Part shown: one piece after another, positions 33,036 to 43,958 of the stretch
Layout: every line of letters begins with the position of its first letter
Numbering within the stretch: the stretch's first letter is position 1
NCBI GenBank assembly: GCA_025506515.1
Contig: CM046458.1
Span: 43,426,574-43,490,573 of the forward strand
Direction of reading: 5' to 3'
DNA length: 64,000 nt
DNA from: Flaveria trinervia
Taxonomy: Eukaryota; Streptophyta; Magnoliopsida; Asterales; Asteraceae
The notes under the pieces: generated by a model
Database searches by the model: none
The model's input: the letters and a program-made list of their open reading frames with translations, nothing else
What the model was told of the DNA's origin: nothing
Program-made: the position numbers and the translations under genes

Positions 33036-33749
33036 CATATGGGATTATTGTTCATTTTAAATTAGTTAAACAATGACAAATAATAGTGTGTGTGTTAGTG
33101 ATATAAAATTAAAATGGTTTAATTTTACATTATAAGGATGCAAGAGTATATATTTTTAAAAATTTTGAAACATGATGGAGACAAAAGGGAGCCGAATTCG
33201 GCCGCCCCTTTGGTCTTGGAGAACCCCCCTTTTTTGGTTTCAAAGCCATGCAATAACTCCACTCAAGAACTCTCTTGCATACTCTTCATTCTCTCACACA
33301 CACACAAGAGAAGCTCTCTCTCTTTTCTTACTCAAAAATCTCGGTTTTGAGCAAAAGGAATCAGGAATTTTCAGCTTTGAAAAGAAGTGTTCTTGGCTGA
33401 AAAGATTCAACAAGAGAGAGCTCTTCAAGTTGGTGTTGCAAGCCCTAGCAAAGGAAGGTGTTTGTACAAGCTTGGGGTATCACTCCTTGAGGTTCTTGGT
33501 TGAAAACTCAGCCACAAAGTCATCTTTCACAGCTCTCATCTTTGGGTTTTAGGAAGCTACAAGGTTGTATATACTTCTAAGTATCTTATGTCCTTTGTTG
33601 TATGCATTTGTATAATGATCCATGGCTTGGGTTTTTTATTAAATGGGTTTAATAATCATCTTATTAACATGTTTTAAAATATAAATCCGCTGCGTTTTCA
33701 TATAACACAAGAGAATATGAGCTTTGATAAACATGTTAAATCCCCTTCA
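32801..33749 (+). repeat. 3' LTR of the copia element
   Basis: 949 bp, near-identical to 25659-26597 outside the 46-bp gap. An uninterrupted (TA)n run is at about 32994-33029. Open frames over 33138-33552 are LTR sequence shared with 26012-26428 and not genes. Confidence 0.85.
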
Positions 33750-33866
33750 GAAATAAATTTATGTGTTTAAATTCTTATTTAGTGAATCACCAAGTTAGTA
33801 AGGTGCAAATCACTTTTTTTTGTCCTAATTGAGCGACAAAATCATAGTTTTTATGTTTTTTTTCTA

Positions 33867-35233
33867 GAGTAAATTACGCCTTTGGTCCTTGTAGTTTGGT
33901 GGTTATAACACTTTTCATCCAATAGTTTAAAAACGTCCGGTTTAACCATTGTGGTTTAAAATATGTATCAATCAAGTCCAAGACACTAACTCTCATTTAA
34001 TTTTTCTGTTAAGTGTATGCAAAAAGACAAAAAATACCCTCGGACTTAAATTGTTACTTAGACACACTCACTCTCTTCTTTCATCCTCTTCACAACCCTT
34101 TATTCCCCCTCCATCACCACCATGCCCTATGAATCATCCCCACCACAATCAAACAAATCGAAGCAGCAAAGTTAGTCGAGAAAACTCGTCGGAAGTAATA
34201 GTTTTAGGAGAATTGGTAACAAAGATTTGCCAAAGAATCTACCACCATCGACGTTTCTATGCATCGGAACTGTTGGAACCTCAAGAACAACAACTAAATC
34301 GACAAATGGGGCTTCAAATGGGTCACTGTATAACAAATTGAACTCGATTAAATGATCTGGTCGATATCGCTCGAGCCCTGAATTGCAGCCACTTCTGCCG
34401 TTGAGTAAGCCTCTGCCGCCATCGCCTCCGGCGGCGATAACTTCTTCTAAAGACGAAGAAGAAAATGAAATTCATGATTTCTACACTCCTCAGGGGTCAA
34501 TTGCGAGCACCGGCGATGGGTATTCTGTGAGAAGTTTCAATACGAAACGAATTAACCGATGGAATTAAAGCCCTAATAATCATCGAAACGAACTTCACCA
34601 AGATCAAGACTTTCAGTATTGTCTTCGCCGGATACCACATCAGAAAACCCTCTTTCGGTGAGTTCTCAGGTGAAACAACCGCCATTAACGATCACTAACG
34701 AACCCATAAGGGCGAAATTCGCTGCACCACCACCTGCACCTGATATGACCTATTTACGAAATTCGTTGCACACCACTGGAAACAATGGCGGGGGGAGGTC
34801 GTGATATGGTCTGGCCAAAGAGGTAGATGTTGAGGTTTAGGGTTAGGTTCAAATCTAAGCGAGTGGTGGTTGTCGGCAAGTTGCATGTGGTGGTTGTGTG
34901 GTAGCCGACGAGTGACGATGGTGATGTAGTCATAGGTGGTGGTTGCCGGCGGGTGGTGGCTGTGAGGTTTAGGGTTAGGTTCAATATGGAGTTAATGTTT
35001 GGTTAGTGGTGTGAGGTGGGACTCATATTTTGTTTATGTAATATGATAACACTTTTAATCCAAGGGTATTTTTGTCATTTTTAAAAAAGTTAACAGAGTA
35101 ATTGGATGAAGTTAACGGTTTGGACTTAATTGTGACAAATCTCAAACTATAATGGTTAAATCGAGCATTTTTAAACTATTGGATGAAAATTGTTATAACC
35201 ACCAAACCACAGGGACGAAAAGCGTAATTTACT
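33867..35233. mobile_element. Pack-MULE-like element with long terminal inverted repeats
   Basis: 1,367 bp. The left end GAGTAAATTACGCCTTTGG and right end GAAAAGCGTAATTTACT are inverted repeats; pairing extends about 190 bp inward (33867-34060 against 35045-35233), including AATAGTTTAAAAACG/CATTTTTAAACTATT. The flanking 9-mers TTTTTTCTA (33858-33866) and ATTTTTCTA (35234-35242) differ at one base. Long TIRs with a 9-bp duplication are diagnostic of Mutator-like elements. No transposase is present; the centre carries host coding sequence. Confidence 0.85.
34176..34800 (+). pseudogene. Captured formin-like gene fragment
   Basis: Within the element a plus-strand translation gives F-L-C-I-G-T-V-G-T-S-R, N-G-S-L-Y-N-K-L, then Y-R-S-S-P-E-L-Q-P-L-L-P-L, P-P-S-P-P, F-Y-T-P-Q-G-S and S-P-D-T-T-S-E-N-P-L-S-V-S-S-Q. 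S-P-E-L-Q-P-L-P-P-L and F-Y-(S/T)-P-(R/Q)-G-S are characteristic of the region before the FH1 domain of plant group I formins, actin nucleators at the plasma membrane. The fragment has stops (near 34340 and 34566) and frame changes, and it lacks the FH2 domain. Its GC content is above that of the neighbourhood. Confidence 0.7.
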
Positions 35234-35254
35234 ATTTTTCTAATTTAAATTTAA

Positions 35255-35898
35255 CTAGTATTAAGCCCTGCGCGTTGCTGCGGGGGGCGTAAAACCGTGT
35301 CCATTAGTACAAAGGACATGCCACCGTTAGTGACCACCAACCAAAACGTAGAACCAATGACACATCACCGTTAGGCGAAACGTAAAACATATAAAACATA
35401 TAAAACAATAACTAAGTCGATCTTGGACCAGTGCGTTGCGAAGATACCATTAAATAAGAAAAAAATAAGCGTAAAAACGTTGAACTACACACACACACTA
35501 CGGCATGTTAACTCGTAAAATGTAGACCGTAACGTAAAGACGAAAAAATTTAAAATATAAAAAGTATAGGGACCAAAGTTAAAAGTGAAAAAAATATTTG
35601 GGTTAAATTGTAAAATATGTAAAAGTATTGAGTTAAAATGAAAATTTTGAAGGTTAAAAAGAATAAGGCAAAATTGAGTACAACTCTTAAAATATGTTGT
35701 ACAACCCATAATGCATAAGAAAGTTGGTTATTAGTATATATATAATGTTTTAGTATTGTCACTATGTGATTGTTTTTGTCAACTTACGAACCCACGTTTT
35801 CAGGCCGTCATTTTATCTTTTGGTTGTACGGTTTATAGTTTTGCACACACATGCAATTCCGACATGCACACGCGGCAACATGCGTGAGATAAATAACC
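35255..35898. mobile_element. Two Helitron-like 3' ends in opposite orientation
   Basis: On the minus strand, a GC-rich hairpin-forming segment (35266-35285) is followed by CTTAATA and CTAG (35255-35258), a Helitron-type end. On the plus strand, CACGC-GGCAACAT-GCGTG (about 35868-35885) followed by AGATAAATAACCAG resembles the end at 28-56, with CCAG in place of CTAG. The DNA between is AT-rich and non-coding. This could be two partial elements or one with a rearranged end. Confidence 0.4.
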
Positions 35899-36277
35899 AG
35901 TTTATATTATAACAACAATAATAATCTTTGTATAATTTATTTATTTATTGTTGTTTTAAGTAAGCTATTTAATTTTCTCATTTAATATTTATTATAGTTT
36001 CCAGTTTATTTAGTTTTCATAAGTTTGACAAGTGTATTGAGACATATTATCTGGGATGTTGAATAATCTAAACAACACAAATGGGTATGAAACTGAATTG
36101 TACATCAAAATCCCAATATTTATTTTAATGAATGAACAAAATATGGTGAATAGTTATTACAGTTATACAAAATAGTCTATATTATCAACACAGTCAAAGT
36201 TAACAAAACTCAAACGTTGAGTACGAGACGAAGAACAGAGACGAGACGTTGAAGATTTAGATGGCTAGGAGTCGTAT
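35899..36277. other. AT-rich DNA, nothing recognised
   Basis: No frame, RNA gene or repeat border was seen. Confidence 0.5.
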
Positions 36278-36590
36278 TGTAAGAAATATATTTTGTGTCA
36301 ACACAATATATTTAAATATGTTTTAATCATTTTTATATTTTATATGTAATTTCTATTAATTAGCCTAAGTTTAAGGGGTTAAGTGCAATTAGTAAATATT
36401 ATATTCACTATAAACAACCTAATTGTAATTAGAATTGGACCAATGGTAGAATGACCATTTAATTGGGGGTTTCCACTTCGTACAAATCATATGCAATCAA
36501 TATAGATCAAATTGGGATTTTAGTGTATTTATCATATTTTGATCCATAATATTCATGATTTGATTCAAGTGTGATTATTCTAGGCTAACA
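36278..36590 (+). repeat. 313-bp LTR followed by a PBS-like site
   Basis: Starts TGTAAGAAATATATTTTGTG and ends TAGGCTAACA. TTTAGTATCAGAGCC from 36592 is the tRNA-Met PBS with minor change. It probably belongs to the decayed copia element whose gag pieces are at 38160-38826, 41319-42236 and 54697-55198. No second copy was found, as expected if the 3' LTR lies beyond the window. Confidence 0.55.
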
Positions 36591-37284
36591 ATTTAGTATC
36601 AGAGCCATATTGGATTAAATACATTGAAATTTTGAAGAATTTGTTGCTGATTTTTGAAAATTTATGAAAACTTTTAGAGAGAGAAACTAGGGTTTCTAAA
36701 TAGAGGAAGTAGATCTAAATTTCAAATTTAATCACAAACACAATCATTTCATCAGATCTACAACAATCTACTACAAATTTGAAGATATACAACATAAATT
36801 TATGATATATGACATAATTTTTACAAGAAATTAAAAGAAAAATTCAGATCTGAAAAAGTTTCTCTAACACAAACTAGTGTGTGTGTTCTTGATGTTCTTG
36901 GAATTTCAACATCTTCATCCAACGAATATAGCACCTTTCGGAATGAAAGTTCAAAGTTTCTGGCGAAATTACAATTTTGTCCGGTGAAACTCCGGTGAAA
37001 CTGCATATTCCGACGAAATTGCTCCGGCAAAAGTACAGTTTCTTCCGGCGAAACTGCAATTTCCGACGAAACTGCAACTTTTCCGGCGAGACTACCTACT
37101 CCGGCGAAACTGCAACATTTCCAGCCAAACTAGTCTGTGAAATTATAAAAATCAAACTACGAACGTTAAATTCTTGCTGCCAAATTAAAAAAAAACTCAA
37201 CTCCATAGTTACACGATTATCCAAAACCAGAATCCCTACTCACATCACTGCTTACATCAACAAACCTCTTGTTATCATTTGATT
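36591..37284 (+). other. Leader with an iterated CCGGCGAAACTGCAA array
   Basis: No gene. Between about 36960 and 37130, (T)TCCGGCGAAACTGCAA-type units repeat seven or more times with small changes. A GAGAGAGAAACTAGGG segment is near 36675. Confidence 0.55.
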
Positions 37285-37626
37285 CAGGCTAGATATCCCC
37301 AAAAACCTCCTTATACTTGATGAAATTCTCCTAGTGATTCTCACCGTCCTCCCAGTTATACTCCCGATCGGAAACCCTAATCTTTTGCTTCACTCCTAAA
37401 CACTGATGACGCATGTTTTGGACTTTGATCGACACGTCACGCCATGACCACTTGAAGGGGAACTTGATCGGATCACGGAGGTGGTGAAGGGAGTTGATAG
37501 GTTCAACGATTGGCTTGGCTTATTTTCTCTGGTTTTAAGCTTGGCTAGGGTTCCGGTGGTGAGGAGGTCGGAGTATTTGTTGAGTAGCGTTAGTTCTTCG
37601 AGATCCGACCACATCTTTCGCTTCAT
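37285..37626 (-). pseudogene. Fragment of a putative plant DNA-binding protein gene
   Basis: Minus-strand translation from the ATG at 37626 gives M-K-R-K-M-W-S-D-L-E-E-L-T-L-L. After one frame slip (near 37500) it gives F-K-W-S-W-R-D-V-S-I-K-V-Q-N-M-R and V-K-Q-K-I, then N-W-E-D-G-E-N-H, a stop, and F-I-K-Y-K-E-V-F-G-D. The tryptophan spacing and the basic helix resemble MYB/SANT-like or GeBP/trihelix-type DNA-binding domains. The family assignment is tentative. The fragment is opposite in orientation to the surrounding copia-like remains, so it was probably acquired or was resident before insertion. Confidence 0.45.
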
Positions 37627-38159
37627 CGATGAGTGTTGTGCCGGAGGTTGATCGGAAAAATGGGGGTGGTTTACAGTTTCATTGGCAGGAGATGAAGGAA
37701 CAAAAATAGGGGAAGGAGGAGTGAAGGAGTTACGTTTGTCTATGAGGGATTGGGTATGTGTTAGGGTTTTGGTTGGATTTGGGTTAAGATTTGTTAATGG
37801 GTCTTTTTCTCTTTGGTTGTGGGCTTTGTATGGGTTAACAATAATTGGGCTATATTTTTCAAACTTTGTATGGGCTAACAACTAGTTGGGCTAATTACAA
37901 GACTAAAAAATAAAATATGGGTAGGGATTTATTGGTTAAACAATGTTGGTCAGGTTATAATAAGTTTAACCCGAAGAAGAAATATTCAACGATTTTAAAA
38001 AAAATATAAATAAAAAGACAAGCTGACCTGATAGCTTTAACCCAGTTGCTAAGATTGCATAGAGTGACATTTTAAAAAACATAAATAAAAAATATTTTTC
38101 CCGGAGAGAATTATTTTAAAATTTTTGGGAAAAATATTTTTGGGTTGTTTAATTGTTCA
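37627..38159. other. Non-coding DNA between gene fragment and gag remains
   Basis: 37627-37880 is probably 5' flank of the minus-strand gene fragment (a low-quality minus frame rich in Pro/Ser runs through it). The rest is AT-rich with no feature. Confidence 0.4.
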
Positions 38160-38826
38160 AAATTTTTTTTAATAAGATTTTATCTTCAGAAGACTTTACA
38201 TCAGATAATCTCACAATGGCACAAAGCTGGTTTGATTCTTTTACGGGTACAAAGAAAGAAAAATTTTCAGATTTAATGATCGATTTTTAAAAGTGATAAA
38301 TAATTTAATGAAACATGTTTCAGATCTCAGTAAGCATGAACAAATTCAAAAGCTTCTTGACTCTCTTCCGTCTGCATGAAATCATCAAGTTAAAATGTTG
38401 AAGCAACAAAAAGGCTATGTTGACACAAAACTTATGGATATGATCAACAGGCTAAAATCTCTCGAGCTGGATATCCAAAGAAAAGAATTTCAGCAAGCTG
38501 TGTTCCCACATCAAACCAACATGCTTAATACTCATCTTGTTTCTTTTGTAACAAGCATACTTGATTACAAAATAGAGATGATTGAAAAGTTGAAGTTATT
38601 GAGAACTGATTCGGATTTAAATTTTGAATTTAGAGAAACTGTTGAAGAGAACTGTGAAGCTTTGAGAGTCAACAATGACAGTAAACCGGAGTCTGTGAGA
38701 ACAGATGATGATAAGGCTGGAAAAGCTGATAAAAGAGAGGAAGAACCTGAGACTGACGAGATGATGAATGTTAAACAAGAGGAACAACAAAGAATCACAA
38801 GAGTTGCAACTGTGAAAAGAGCTTAG
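38160..38826 (+). pseudogene. Decayed copia gag, first piece
   Basis: M-A-Q-S-W-F-D-S-F near 38216, F-S-D-L-M-I, then a stop, H-V-S-D-L-S-K-H-E-Q-I-Q-K-L-L-D-S-L-P-S, then (from 38395) M-L-K-Q-Q-K-G-Y and L-K-S-L-E-L-D-I-Q-R-K-E follow the order of the central helices of copia Gag. A charged, Glu/Asp/Lys-rich tail reaches a stop at 38824-38826. The gene is then interrupted 80 bases later by the solo LTR at 38909. Confidence 0.6.
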
Positions 38827-39054
38827 CTACAGAAAAAAGTATCTTGGGTCTTCCCTATGAGACTGTTCACGATATATGTTCTTCTTCTTGCAAAATCCAA
38901 TTATTTGGTGTAACATCTCGTATTTTCGTTAAATTTAGAGTTAACCTTGCTTATTCTTGTAAGGACTATTGGGTCATTTATGAAACTTGTGGTTTAGTTA
39001 GGCTTGATTTCTTGTTAACTTGAAGTTCTAAGCTTATTAAATAATGGCAATGAT

Positions 39055-39135
39055 TGTAAAAATATATATATATACAAAGATAATAATAATAATATAATAA
39101 TAATAATAATAATAATAAAAGTAATACTAAACATA
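39055..39135. repeat. TAA-rich microsatellite in the solo LTR
   Basis: Runs of (TA)n and (TAA)n at 39062-39117 with interruptions; the equivalent AAT run in the related LTR is at 55378-55500. Confidence 0.7.
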
Positions 39136-40029
39136 AGTTATAATAATAATATCAATAATAATAGTAATTTACTAGTTTTAGAAATGTTAAAACTTGAAAT
39201 TATTAAGTTAGGGGGTTAATTGTCATTTTATAAACTTTAAAAAGTTGTTTTGTGCATGAAATAATAACAAATCAATCTACAAGGGTCATTTGTGTTAATA
39301 ACTATACAAAAAAACCCACGCTTTTCCGGCCAAATTTCCGGCCACCCTTCGGCGGCTCTGGCGACCCCTTAGTCGCCTAAAACCTTAGAAATTCAACACT
39401 TAAATCATGTCAATCGCTTCCTAGAATCGTTTCGAACTTGATGGTGTGTGTTAATTTCAGTTTGGGTCGGTTATGGAGACGTTTGAGCTCGGTAACCGAT
39501 CACCATTAACCATTAAACCGTTCACACATTAAAGTACAGTAATAAACCAATAAAATGATACATAATCGTTAGATTAATCAATTCTAAACTGTTATAAAGT
39601 GTAATTCTATCTGAAACACACCAAATTATCACAATCTAGCATCACCTTCATCGCGAGTTTGCGACTTAATCAACACCCATCTTCCAATCAAATTGAACCG
39701 AAATTGACAATGGGCATTGTCTCAGGAGCGTTTTCTGAAGCTACCCACAAAGTTAATTCGATTACTTTCATCGTTTTCACATCCATTGATTCAACATTCG
39801 GCCGCGACTTGCTCATCGTTGTTTCTTGACGGGTTAAGCTTCAATCGGGTAACTGAAAGTACCTAAACATTTGTTTCATCATAGGGAATCAAAGCCCTAT
39901 GGTTCTAAGCTCTACACTAGTCGATTTGATCTTCAATTTGGATTAACCCGAATCTAGGGTTGTGGTTTGGGGGGGGGGGAGTCCATTGGAGACTTGTTTT
40001 TAAATACCAAAAACCAAGCTTAACCAAGG

Positions 40030-40095
40030 CCATAGCCCTCGTTCGCTAGTTAAGTCTTTGTTCCCCTAAGCATGAAGTCCCGGGTTCGAAACCTG
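40030..40095 (+). repeat. tRNA-like module in the solo LTR
   Basis: Box A-like TCGTTCGCTAGTTAAG at 40039-40054 and box B-like GGTTCGAAACC at 40083-40093, followed by an A/T-rich tail with A9. The spacing suits an RNA polymerase III internal promoter, as in tRNA-derived SINEs. Confidence 0.55.
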
Positions 40096-41318
40096 GGCAT
40101 TGCTCATGCTTTATTTTTATTTCTACTTTATTTTTAAAAAAAAAGACCTTTAGCCTCACTTTAGTTTTGGAAAATTTTTAATAAATATAAAAAAATGTGT
40201 TTTTATAATTTTCTAATATTTTCTTTAATTTTCTTTTTAAGTATAATTAACAAATATTAAAAAAAACATTTTAACAAAGAGTGGTTTGAATAATTTCTTA
40301 TAAAATGGATTTTAAGTAATAATTAATAAATTTTGTTGGTCTAAACGTTTTTTATTTAATATTGTTTAAATAGTTACTCAAATATTATATTTAAACATTA
40401 ATATTTATGAACAATTAAATTCCACTTTCTTTATATTTAAACATATAAAGCATATTTTAAAAAAATACATATAAAAATGCCCAAATCGACTTAAAACCCT
40501 AGCCCTACTTAAATTTTGCCAAACTTAATATCATTAAACTTAAACCTTGCAAACATATGTATACTTAGGTACCTTGTGAAGAACTACGTTGGGCGTTGCT
40601 TATTATATTTTCTTATTAATCGTTATTCCATACTTATTTGATCAAGTGAGTATTTCTATACCCCTTTTTATATTTTTACACTTTGGGGTGAAACATGTTA
40701 CTTTATAAACTTTGCACTTGTAAACACGTTTGATTCTTGTAAACCTATGGCATTTCACCTGTATAATGTGGTTAGTTGAACTTTGTGGCTACCATGTAAT
40801 GTCGAATATATGTACAATCATTAACTATTGCTAGCCTAGCGAAGTCATAGATCTATGGGCCAGACAAGCCTGCTTGGTTGATCCAAGTACACTTAGCTAA
40901 TCGTATATACTTGTAAATGTTTGAAACTTGTAAAACTTTATCGAGGTTTAATTGTGCATTCTGTCTTACATCCCTAGTTACTTTGTTCTCTAACTTACAA
41001 CATGAATTGCCATCTTTTATATATTTATGTATCGAAAACTATGGAATTATGCTGATCTTTTATTTTTAACATGTTTCAAGAAATACTCAAGCTTGATCGC
41101 CATTTTTGAAGTTTTTCACACCTAGGAATGGACCTAGTTAACTTAATGAATTAGCTTGTTATATTTCTTATATTGTGTTCTTATTTGAGACTTATGCTTG
41201 TAATGTACCTTTCAAACTTTTGAATAATATATTTGTATATAATAATAGCGTTATGTGGCTGTGAACGATCTTAACTCTCACTCCTCGATGTTTTCGCTGT
41301 CAAGGTTGGGGTGTGACA

Positions 41319-42236
41319 TTTGGGATTTATAAGGCAAACAAATTGTTATTGGAAAATGAAAAGGAATGAAAAATAATCATTCAAGAACTAAAAAATGAAA
41401 TTGCTTTTTCAAGGAAACTTAATGAAGCATTGGCTGAAAATGATCTCTAAGAAGAACCATTTTGGAGCGTAATGTTGAAATTAATATTCTAAGAGAAAGG
41501 TTTGTTTTATCTCAATTTGAAACGACACAGCTTAAAATAAAGCTTGATAAATGAACCCTTTCACACTTGAAAAAGGATGAGCTTATTGCTAAACAACAAG
41601 GGTCACGGGTAAAACATGGGATTGGATATAAATCTAATGGTAAAACTGTATTAATTTAGTTCCACCTCCTTCTACTTTATGTTATGCACCAATCCCCAAA
41701 CCTCATCCTAAAATTGATTTGTTTGAACAACCTACTAATAGTCTGCATGCAAGTTTGAGCGGTGTCAATCTTAATGAGGTGCTTATGATTCTACAACTGG
41801 TATGGGATACAATAAACCGAATGCTAACAGTCAAGCTAACGATTATTCATTTCCGGTTGTTTGTAATTCTGTATCTACTGTTTCTTCTAACTTCTTTGAT
41901 AAGTTTAAAATAGGTGAAATTCCTACTTTTGAGCATGTCAGGGTTGTGAAAGAAGAGATAATCAGGAATTACGTAATCATCAAGTTCCACAATAACAACA
42001 TATCCTATTCCTGTCAATCAAGATCCATTTGAAGCAGATTTGTGTATACGAGACTGGACAAGCTCAGATGATGAATCAATCACAGAGGATAGTGTTGGTT
42101 CCTCAAAGATCAAGATATCACCTGACATTGTCAAGTCTCAAAAGCTTCCAAAAGCTTAATCAAGACCAATACGGATCTCTTCTCCAATCGCAAAACAATC
42201 CAGTCATCCATACAAAACGTAATAAAAGAAGTCTCT
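41319..42236 (+). pseudogene. Decayed copia gag, second piece (coiled-coil part)
   Basis: Translation gives K-A-N-K-L-L-L-E-N-E-K-E, I-I-Q-E-L-K-N-E-I-A-F-S and further charged heptad-like stretches with many stops, like the coiled-coil region after the zinc knuckle or before it in long copia Gags (compare the minus-strand 51980-52429). Later pieces near 41719-42030 are serine/asparagine-rich and lack motifs. The sequence stops at the SIRE-like insertion (42242) and continues at 54697. Confidence 0.5.
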
Positions 42237-42241
42237 ATCTT

Positions 42242-43041
42242 TGCAGGATCGTTGAAGGGTGTAAGTTACAAAACAACAACACAAAGAGGAGATTAACTAA
42301 ACTTTAATCAATCAGTAAACTGGATTAACCAAGTTGAGATACTAAGAACACAGGTAATGCAAGAGAGACAGAACACAAAGAACACAAGTGTATGGTTTTC
42401 AAGAATGCAGTATATTGCTTTCTCTATGTTCTATTACAAGTGTTACAAAGCATATTCGAAAGATACAAGAACATGACATACTTATACTACATCCTACAGC
42501 CAGCTATACTTTGAAAGCCAGCTGGATACAATTGACTAGACACAAACAAAATCAATTGTAGAGTCAAAAGGCAGATTGCCTTTTGACTTGTGACTACGAC
42601 ATGCCATAGCTCACATCCTTATCTATTACAAAAAGGATAAAGTACATAAAGTAGAAAGTTAAAGACTCAAGACCTCAATGTATAGTTACCAAAAGTATGG
42701 ACCTTTTCACCAACTCATGTAAGTTGGTGACTTGCAGAGATGCAGTGGAAAGGTGTCCAGCTTTATGGAACAGTACATCAGATAAAGCATGTTACTAAAA
42801 GTCTTCGAAAGAAATCTGTCTTCATGAACTTGAAGCTTCGGAAGACTTTGTCTCTGAGGCTTCGGAAGACTTCATGTTTGGCTTTGGAAGATATTGGTCT
42901 TGGCTTCGGAAGATTTCACACTTAGAGTATTTTCTGTTTCATGTGTGAAACTTCCTAAGCTTCTTCTTTAATGTACTTGTGCAGCATGCAGGATAGACTT
43001 AAGATGTTTAGGTTGCATCAGCCTCTTTATTAATCTCTACA
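42242..43041 (-). repeat. 3' LTR of the SIRE-like element
   Basis: 800 bp, plus-strand ends TGCAGGATCG and TCTCTACA. Several CTTCGGAAG palindromes lie at 42835-42910. The TATA/poly(A) signals could not be assigned with confidence. Confidence 0.9.
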
Positions 43042-43082
43042 AACTCCCCCTAGGCTGATGCTACCAAAACACTTAGAAGGCT

Positions 43083-43958
43083 TCAGATTTCAACAGTCCT
43101 CATTAGGATCATCACCAATCCTTTATTCATAAGGTGATCAGGATCTTTCAGACTGTCAAAATGTCTTCTCATATCAAAGAGGTCATGCAGAGGCAACTGA
43201 AACATATCTTGCCATGTGTAAGTGTCTTCAATGCCTTGATCTCTAATTACATGCCATCTTTCTGGATTTGCGGTGTATGTCCAAGACAAGATGGGTCTTC
43301 CTAATGCTAGAGGAGCTGTTTGAATTGGACTTGATGTAGCATCCTCTGGCTGCACAATCTCAAGATGTTCTGACTCATCCTGGGATTTAGAAGATGGTGC
43401 AGTCTTCTTCTTCTTTGGCTTTGGTTTAGAAGCCATCCTCTTCTTTCTCTTACCAGATTTTAATTGAGAAGACTGGCCTGTAGCACCAGATTGATCTTCA
43501 TTGTCTTTCTCGGTTGGGACTTCCTCTCTCTCAGGCTCAGAATGAGAGGGAGGTTGAACCTGTTGTGGATCAGAAGATAAAGCTTGCTGAGTTTCAGCAG
43601 GAGGTCCAGGTTGTGTTGTCTCTGGTTGTTCAACCTTAACCTCCACTTCAGGTGGGGCTTGACTTGGAGTGGAGTGTAAGTCAATGAGCTCTCCACTTTT
43701 GATCTTTTGCTTGATCACCCTAATATGCTCATCCATAGTGGATAGAGACATGGGGCCAAGTCTCCTTCCGGAGAATCCATATAGCTTCAAGAAGCTCATC
43801 ATCCTCTGCCTATCAGTAGACTTCTTCATACTCTTCTGGATGATGGCTCTTGATTTTGCAGCTTCTTCCCTTAGTTTCTTCTTAGTTGTCTTTCTGTCCT
43901 TGATTATCTCAAGTTCCAGCTGTTTTAAGTACTCAAACTCAACATAATCATAGGACAA
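43083..43958 (-). pseudogene. Third ORF, C-terminal module
   Basis: A 291-residue open run. The first 70 residues are highly charged and helical (L-K-Q-L-E-L-E-I-I-K-D-R-K). A short conserved-looking block M-M-S-F-L-K-L-Y-G-F-S-G-R-R follows, then a Pro/Gln/Glu-rich linker with a basic K-K-K-K-T patch. The last 70 residues are G-R-P-I-L-S-W-T-Y, W-H-V-I-R-D-Q-G-I-E and L-P-L-H-D-L. These last motifs line up with G-K-I-I-A-W-A-Y, Y-A-V-K-R-E-K-G-I and L-P-G-F-E-L in the element at 23197-23550. Function unknown; no membrane segment or signal peptide, so a classical envelope protein is unlikely. Confidence 0.65.

Larger units (their letters stand above)
25659..33749 (+). mobile_element. Ty1/copia element with both LTRs, coding region broken
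   Basis: 8,091 bp. LTRs at 25659-26597 and 32801-33749 start TGAAAGAATTG and end CCCCTTCA, with a perfect 5-bp duplication GAAAT (25654-25658, 33750-33754). The order gag, zinc knuckle, protease, integrase, RT, RNase H is the copia order. AGTGGGAGAT before the 3' LTR is the polypurine tract. The two LTRs are very similar apart from a 46-bp deletion at the start of the 5' one and differing TA-repeat lengths, so the insertion is not ancient, yet gag and pol already carry several frameshifts. Confidence 0.9.
38909..41318 (+). mobile_element. Gypsy solo LTR, perfect target duplication
   Basis: 2,410 bp from TGTAACATCTCG to GGTTGGGGTGTGACA. It is flanked by TTTGG at 38904-38908 and 41319-41323, identical copies. 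It aligns along its length with the LTR at 55199-57723, including CTTATTCTTGTAAGGACTATTG near the start, a (TAA)n run, the tRNA-like module, CTTTGGGGTGAAACATGTTAC and CACACCTAGGAATGGACCTAGTTAA. The interior is lost, as after LTR-LTR recombination. It interrupts the gag remains. Confidence 0.9.

Noticed and set aside
42835..42910. Heat-shock elements, as in stress-activated copia LTRs
   Set aside because: HSEs need TTC and GAA separated by two bases; here the spacing in CTTCCGAAG is one base.
42740..42925. A 61-codon frame in the LTR, repeated at 54324-54575
   Set aside because: It is LTR sequence with iterated CTTCGGAAG and is present in both LTRs of the same element.
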